From: Corinectria fuckeliana
Taxonomy: Eukaryota; Ascomycota; Sordariomycetes; Hypocreales; Nectriaceae
Direction of reading: 5' to 3'
NCBI GenBank assembly: GCA_019137255.1
Contig: WPDH01000067.1
Location: 487,907-551,906, forward strand
Length of the DNA: 64,000 nt
The translations under genes were made by a program, and so were the position numbers. Shown one piece after another: positions 58,531 through 64,000 of the stretch (position 1 is its first letter; each line of letters opens with the position of its first letter). The notes beneath the pieces were generated by a model. It saw nothing but the letters and a program-made list of their open reading frames with translations, was not told the origin of the DNA and ran no database searches.

Positions 58531-60690
58531 GCCATGGACTGCCGATTATGATCCTTTGCCCCGCGATATTTCTCTGGAGTATCTACAGCATCGGGCATTG
58601 GACCGGCGCGCACGAAAACATGGGCTTCCCTCGACGAGATTCGACAAAAAGACGCGTGCTAGGAGTAGCGCCTGGTGGGTTACACGATACGACGTTTGCT
58701 GCATAGCGCTGGGACAAAGAAATTTGATCTTTTTTATCATTTGTGGAAGACTGGATGCGCCGGGAGCTCGGAGAAACCAGTTGTCATTCATCGTTTGACG
58801 TCTCACGGTAATTGTTTCGATGGGTCTCAGCCCTTGCTCATGCCGAGCTTCTGAGACTGGGGGTTGAAACTTGCAAAAAGCGGCATGATCCATGAAGGAT
58901 GGTGTGGACTTCCCGGGTCTCGTTGACGGGCTCTCAGCGTGTCCCTAGGGGAGCAGACTCTACACCGGGGATAGAGCCGAATTGAGGAGCAGTGTAAGAG
59001 AAGGAGGGCGTGCAAAAGAAATCTTGGTTGGACATGGCTTACGCTGGAAGTAAGCGAAGCCATGCTACACGGCGATGTTGCTTTGGGATCAATGGGTCTG
59101 TTCTGTGCCTTTTCGGCACTCGATGATACGGGCGGTTTGTTCTGATTTTTTGTTTTGCAGAATATCTTTGGATATTCAGGTGTCTTGTTTCTGTCCTCGA
59201 ACCCGACGCACTAGGATGTAGTCACGGGCGAGCGAGGGATAGAGAGAGAGCGAGAAGGCGAGGGCGAGAAGAGCCCCCTGTCTCGTCTTTAGTTTCTGGA
59301 CCATCTTTTCTACGAACCGGGACTCTGGGCTACGGCGTTTGCAAAATCGGGATGGATTCGGTCTAGGAAGTGGAAGACTCGAGAGACGGCTTGGGTGATG
59401 GATATTGAGGAAGGGAAGCTGTCCCGCGTCATGTTGGAGAGATTGTCTCGTAATTGAATCGCATGTCAGGGAGTGTTTGCTGTTATCTTAACCGTCTTGA
59501 TATGAGAGAAGCGTGGAAGAGCGGGACAGCCTTGAAATACACCTATTTTGAAGCAACGGTAATGGCATCCCTAGTGAGTTGTGATGCGTGGTGGTTAAAG
59601 GCACATATAGTTGAGGGTGAGTTGAGGTTAGAGCTGTACATGTTTGTATACGTATGAGGACTCGTTCGGAGAAGTAGGTCTATCTTTTTCGATGACTAAA
59701 GACTGTAAGAGGACCTTTTCGCTCTCTCTGACAGCTCAAGAGTGTGCCACCCTTCTCTTCTATGCAGGGCCCGACACTCTAGGATATCTAGACAACCCTG
59801 TCAAGCTCGACGCTCGTCAATCCATCACAACTCTCAATCCCATAATCACACACTCCATTAACCACAGGCGGGGGAGAGCATCATCCAGCTCGAACACACA
59901 CCACTTGCCACCCCTTCGGAACCGCCTCAACCCCCCCCCCCACCCCCCCCCCCCCCCCCCCCCCCGCTGCCTCTTCTCAAACTCGCCCTCAAACGCATAT
60001 CCACCGCCTCCCACGGAACCGCCTCGTCGCCTCCTCATCCTCGTCGCGTCATCCCAGCTCGAGCGCACGCCCACCCGTCGCGCGGCTCATCAGCCCCGCG
60101 CGGCCGGTGGCCCCCGGCACGTCCAGCGGTCGTGCGTCAGCGGCCCGATCTCGCCCCGCGCAGGTGTGCAGCACGCCTGTTCCGGGGAGATGCGCAACGG
60201 CGGCGGCGGCGGGGCCGAGGCCGAGGCCGGGAGCGGGGACGGGGACGGAAAGTGGCTCTGCAGCCAAGGGCGCAGTTGCGGAGGAGGGCGGGGGCGCCGA
60301 GGGGGGTTTGTCTCCTATGAGGTCGACGACTTTGCTCATGATGGGTAGAGTTGATGTTTGGCAATGAAGGAATGTGAACTGTGAGATGGTGTGCTGTGGT
60401 TAATGAGGTCTCACGTCACTTGTAAGTGTGAGTTGGCCCATATATGTAAGTTGACGGTTCAGGTGGCTGCCTAGCACGACGGGACTACACTCATCAGCTC
60501 AATGTATGAACCATTTACCAGTACTTAATCAACAGCAGGTAAACAGGCAGGCGTCGAGGTCTCATATCTACAACATCTCACCAATAGAACCAGCCAGTAC
60601 ACAAGGTCACAACTTCAACGCGGATCCTCCCTGTCATCAGGCTCGTCATCCATCGTCCAAGGTATCCCCCCATCTCACATCACAACCCAT
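58531..60690. other. Convergent spacer between Ste50 and the flavin monooxygenase
   Basis: Both neighbours end here. GAGAGA-rich sequence occurs near 59239-59262 and a long C tract near 59931-59965. Frames on both strands around 59800-60370 read as Pro-, Gly- or Arg-rich low complexity and are not supported. Confidence 0.45.
59931..59965. repeat. Poly-C tract of about 35 bases with one interrupting A
   Basis: C run broken once at about 59942. Its length may be inexact in the assembly. Confidence 0.75.
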
Positions 60691-62654
60691 CTACGCATCG
60701 GCGTGCTTCTCCTTCCACTCCTCCACAAGCCCCCGGTAGTCGGCCGGCCCGTACGGATCCGTCGCCTCGGCCGCCACGCCGCCGCCCTTGCGGTACCTGT
60801 TGAGCCCCATGTCCGTCAGCAGCAGGTCCAGGTACGGCACGGCGTCGAAGACAAAGTCCGGGTACCTGTGGCCGTAGCCGGCCGGGTACCGCCACCTGCA
60901 GAAGCGGCTGTGCAGCACCGCCTCGCGCTGGAACCCGGCCACGCCCTCGGCCGACGCCGCGTCCGGCAGGCCGGCCAGCTTGCCGTCGAAGTAGGCGCTG
61001 ATCCACAGCGACTGCGCGTGCGCGATGGTCGACACGGTGATGTTCATCAGGACGCCCGCAAAGGCCACGTCGCGCGTCGCCAGGAACTTGGCCGACGGCG
61101 GCGCGACGAAGTGGTACAGCGTGTACGGCGTCAGGGCCGTCGACGGCGTCACGGCGTCGCTGCTCGACACGCCCTTGTTGCCCAGCAGCGGCTCGTACCT
61201 TGGGTTCTGCACCGGCTGGTCCTTGAGCCGCGGGAACCGGGCCAGGATCTCCCCGTCGACGTCGTCCACCAGCGACTGCGGCGGGAACGCCGTGGCCGAG
61301 GGGGCGTGCGGGATGCCCAGGTCGCCGGCGATGCCCTCGGGCAGGAACTCGACGGGCGGGACGTGCTTCCACCCGGTCGAGCAGCACAGCAGGTCCGTCT
61401 CCAGGGCCGTGCCGTCCGAGAGGTGGACCTTGCGCCCCGAGAGCCCGTTGATGTCGGCGATGTGCACCTTGACGGTGCCGTCCTTGACCAGGTCGAAGAA
61501 GTCGGTCGGGTAGTTGAGGATGGACAGCCCCGAGCCCACGAAGAAGGCCTGGCTCCACGGCTTGAGCTTGGCCGTCTCCGGGTGCGCGTCGTACCGGTTC
61601 AGCGCCATGACGTCGCTGCCCAGGATGTTCCAGAACTGGTTGACGAGGGCGCGTCCGATGGCGCTGCCGTGATACCAGCTCCGCGTCGACACGTAGCCGT
61701 CGGCATCACCCCAGCTGCACGGGCTGAACCAGGTGAGCATGCGCGTGTGCACCAGCTTCTCGAGCCACATCTTGAGAGGCGTGACGTAGGGGGGAGCCAT
61801 CCAGACGGGGCCATGGCCGGTTTCTGCGTTTGATGTCAGCTTGTCGAGCTTCCGAGTCATGTTGACGCCGGGCTCATCCGTGTTTTCCGGCTGGAGAGAG
61901 CTCACTTCGGATCACCCAGTTCACCTTGATGCCCTTGCTCGCATACTGGTAGACGAGGTCCCACGCCGTCTTCGTGCCCCCAAACACCACCACCGACTTG
62001 GCAGTCTCGAGAGTGTCGGCATACTTGAGGAAGTCCTTGCCGTGGAAAAGGGGCGCGCCGAACTGCTCCTGGCCCTCGAAATGGGGCAGAAACGCCTGCG
62101 AGGTCAAGCCCGTCGCCACGACGAGCCTCTTGGCCGCGAGCTTCACCTCCCTGCCGGCCTTGACGTCGCGGGCCGTGATGATCCAGCCGCCTCCGTCCTG
62201 GTGCTCGGCCGACTCGACCTGGTGCTCGAAGCGGATCTGGCCGTGGATGCCGAACTCCTCGGCGTACTTGGTCAGGTACTTGTGCAGGACCGGCCCCGGA
62301 ATGTGCTCGCCCGGCTGCACGCCGAAGACGTCCGGGTCCATGGGGAAGTCCGGGTACTCGTAGGTGCCGAGCATGTTGTTGCTCTTGAGCCCCGGGTACA
62401 GCCGGTGCGCGGCCCACGTGCCGCCGGCCGTCGCGGCCGAGTCGAGGATCGCCAACGACTCCTCCGGGTGCAGCTGGTGACGCGCCTTTGCGGCCGCCAA
62501 ACCAGCCCAGCCTGTTCATTGGAGTTTAGCCTTGGGACTACTCGCCACAAAAGAGACGTGAACTGACTGCGGTGCCAACGGCTTTGGCAAGCCAGGGGAA
62601 GAGGAGAGCATGGGACTTACCGGCGCCGATAACTACGAAGTCAATGGTTTCCAT
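60691..62654 (-). CDS. FAD/NADPH-dependent flavin-containing monooxygenase
   Basis: Oxidises nucleophilic N, S or carbonyl groups using FAD and NADPH; the substrate is unknown. Exons 62654-62621, 62511-61906 and 61823-60691 give 590 residues. The tiny first exon carries METIDFVVIGAG, and splicing at 62512-62620 completes the FAD-binding Rossmann motif GAGWAGLAAAK (residues 10-20). A GTW element follows (ATAGGTWAAHRLYPGL). An FMO-like stretch reads GQEQFGAPLFHGKDF. The second dinucleotide site reads VVVFGGTKTAWDL, a variant of GxGxxG seen in fungal FMO-like proteins. Intron 2 (61824-61905) joins VNWVIR to KTGHGPVWMAPPYVTP. The C-terminal half includes DLLCCSTGWKHVPP, the usual ATG/STG-type motif. 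It has no biosynthetic cluster partners in the window. It converges on Ste50. Confidence 0.9.
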
Positions 62655-62692
62655 GTTTGTGCAGATCTGCCAACTTCCTTGCAGGCAAACGA

Positions 62693-62723
62693 CGAAACGA
62701 AACGAAACGAAACGAAACGAAAC
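62693..62723. repeat. CGAAA pentanucleotide repeat, six units
   Basis: Perfect array 39 bases upstream of the monooxygenase start, so probably within its promoter or leader. Confidence 0.9.
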
Positions 62724-63759
62724 ACCAAAAGCTCGTCCCAAAGATGCAGCTGGCCAGATCTTTAAGCGCAATCCAGCAAGTGGCGGCTGTAAGCTTGGCA
62801 AGTCGGTATGTTTCACCTCGTTCCTAGTTGGCCCGGGATGCTCGCGAGCTGGCGTCTGCTAGAAGCCTCCGTCGTGCACCTCTTGTCCACCTAGCCTGGA
62901 CCGGACTGAGGCGAACGTCTCATGCAGCACGCCGACTCAACTGCAAGCGACGAAAACGGCGCCGTATGTACGACGTAGTTGGACTAGCCGGCCCATGCAG
63001 CCATGCAGCCATTCCCAGAGAACCAGGGGTCTTCCCTAGGGAGGCTAGACAGGGGATCAAAACAGCCCGGCGGGCACAACCGAAGCCTCGTCGACCGTAC
63101 TTAGCTCTCGAGTTGGCCGACCCTCACTACTGCGTACTACTTACGCACATAGTAGTAGACGCTACTGGGATGCTGGACTGCCACTTGGGCTGAGGCTGAA
63201 AGCGGATTTCCGCTGGGAAGGGGCCGGCTGGCTGATGCCACTGTCGGCATGTAGGCGATGTCCAATCCGTATTCATGCAGACCAGCTACCTGGAGCGTGC
63301 CCGCCTGTATGCCTTGCAGTCGATTACACCCGGGTGGTGTGCTAGGGGCTGCTGAGATGCATTGGACTCTTGGTCTGGTGTCCTGCTGACAGGGGCCGTG
63401 ATTGCGTTACATTTGATATCCTGAGGGTGTGAGGATCATCAAAAGACACCCAAGGTCGAGAAAAAGCAAGTTGAGCCGAGCAAACGGCCTGCCACCAGAG
63501 ACAAGCGACAAGCCCCTGCTGATGATAGCCATTTCGGGCGGTAACATGACAGCGCCCTGAGACATATTTGCTACTTATGTGTCTCGCGTCTTCCAAAGCT
63601 TTGTTTCAACCGTCAATGGCGGCTATTGTTCCATGAGCTGCAACCTCGGCGGCATGGCTAGCGTTGGTGGTGCTCGCGTGGATCTCCCTCTCCCTGGATT
63701 TGAATCGATCACTGATCACATGATACCCTCACAAGGGGGAGGCGGTTTCAGTGGGAGTC

Positions 63760-63807
63760 GGGGGGGGGGGGGGGGGGTNNGGGGGGGGGGGGGGGGGGGG
63801 GGGGGGG
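63760..63807. other. Poly-G tract containing an NN assembly gap
   Basis: G run, one T, two N at 63779-63780, then 27 more G. The gap marks a homopolymer the assembly could not cross; the true length is unknown. Confidence 0.9.
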
Positions 63808-64000
63808 TAGCATCTCGGGGCCGCTACTGGGCGCACTAAGTGTCGACTGGCGTAGTTCATGCCTTGGTTCAAGAACGACTGCGCCGGACTCCCAGGAGAC
63901 CAGGACGGCCCGAGCTCGCCAACGGGTGAGTATGGGGCGGGCCTTGGGAACGTAAAGCTCTCGTCGGGACTCAGAAGAGAGCTCCAGGAGGGGGGGGGGG

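Larger units (their letters stand above)
62655..64000. other. Right-edge region: monooxygenase promoter and unresolved poly-G sequence
   Basis: Holds the promoter side of the flavin monooxygenase with a CGAAA repeat, then sequence without supported genes. A frame at 63579-63839 (+) runs through poly-G and the NN gap and becomes artificial Gly-rich sequence. The window itself ends in a G run. Confidence 0.4.

Noticed and set aside
60703..61833. 376-codon open frame on the plus strand opposite the flavin monooxygenase
   Set aside because: It mirrors a G/C-rich coding exon. The translation is Arg/Val/Gly-rich without domains, while the minus strand has clear FMO motifs.
63579..63839. Gly-rich plus-strand frame at the right edge
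   Set aside because: It runs through poly-G and the NN gap, so most of it is an assembly artefact.

Overview
The window is nuclear DNA of a filamentous ascomycete. The best fit is a Sordariomycete, probably of the order Hypocreales; the species cannot be read from the sequence. Evidence: short introns (about 50-165 nt) with GTNNGT donors and CTAAC/CTGAC-like branch sites, pyrimidine-rich leaders, long gene-free spacers, a G-protein beta subunit of exactly 359 residues, and a decayed fungal STAND/NLR gene. No prophage, CRISPR array, rRNA or convincing tRNA was seen.

Layout. The left edge holds the 3' part of a PP2C phosphatase (+). Next come a 1264-residue protein with an N-terminal ADF-H domain (+, 3613-7606), a wrecked NACHT-ankyrin gene (-, about 8572-10529), a Zn(II)2Cys6 transcription factor (+, 15151-18407), the YEATS protein Taf14 (-, 19866-21078), a Ran-binding protein 1 homologue (-, 23634-24942), and an unrecognised single-pass membrane protein (-, 26477-28531). 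Then follow a phosducin-like protein (-, 31669-32600), the heterotrimeric G-protein beta subunit (-, 38194-39620), acetoacetyl-CoA synthetase (-, 44400-46756), serine palmitoyltransferase subunit 2 (+, 51201-53207), the MAPK adaptor Ste50 (+, 56907-58530) and a flavin monooxygenase (-, 60691-62654).

How the genes fit together. Several belong to one signalling theme: G beta, a phosducin-like protein of the kind that assembles G beta-gamma, Ste50 (adaptor for MAPK kinase kinases) and a Ptc1-like PP2C (this family switches off stress MAPKs). Two are lipid or CoA enzymes (acetoacetyl-CoA synthetase and Lcb2) lying divergently on either side of a 4.4-kb spacer. The rest are housekeeping (Taf14, RanBP1) or of open function. 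Exon borders were built by hand from splice signals and family conservation. They are firm for most genes; two Taf14 acceptors are ambiguous.

No convincing new multi-gene system was found. The most useful leads are the phosducin/G beta linkage, the STAND pseudogene, the orphan membrane protein, the large ADF-H protein, and stop-free 3n introns in the transcription factor. The gene-free stretches hold many simple repeats and long C or G runs, one of them carrying an NN assembly gap.
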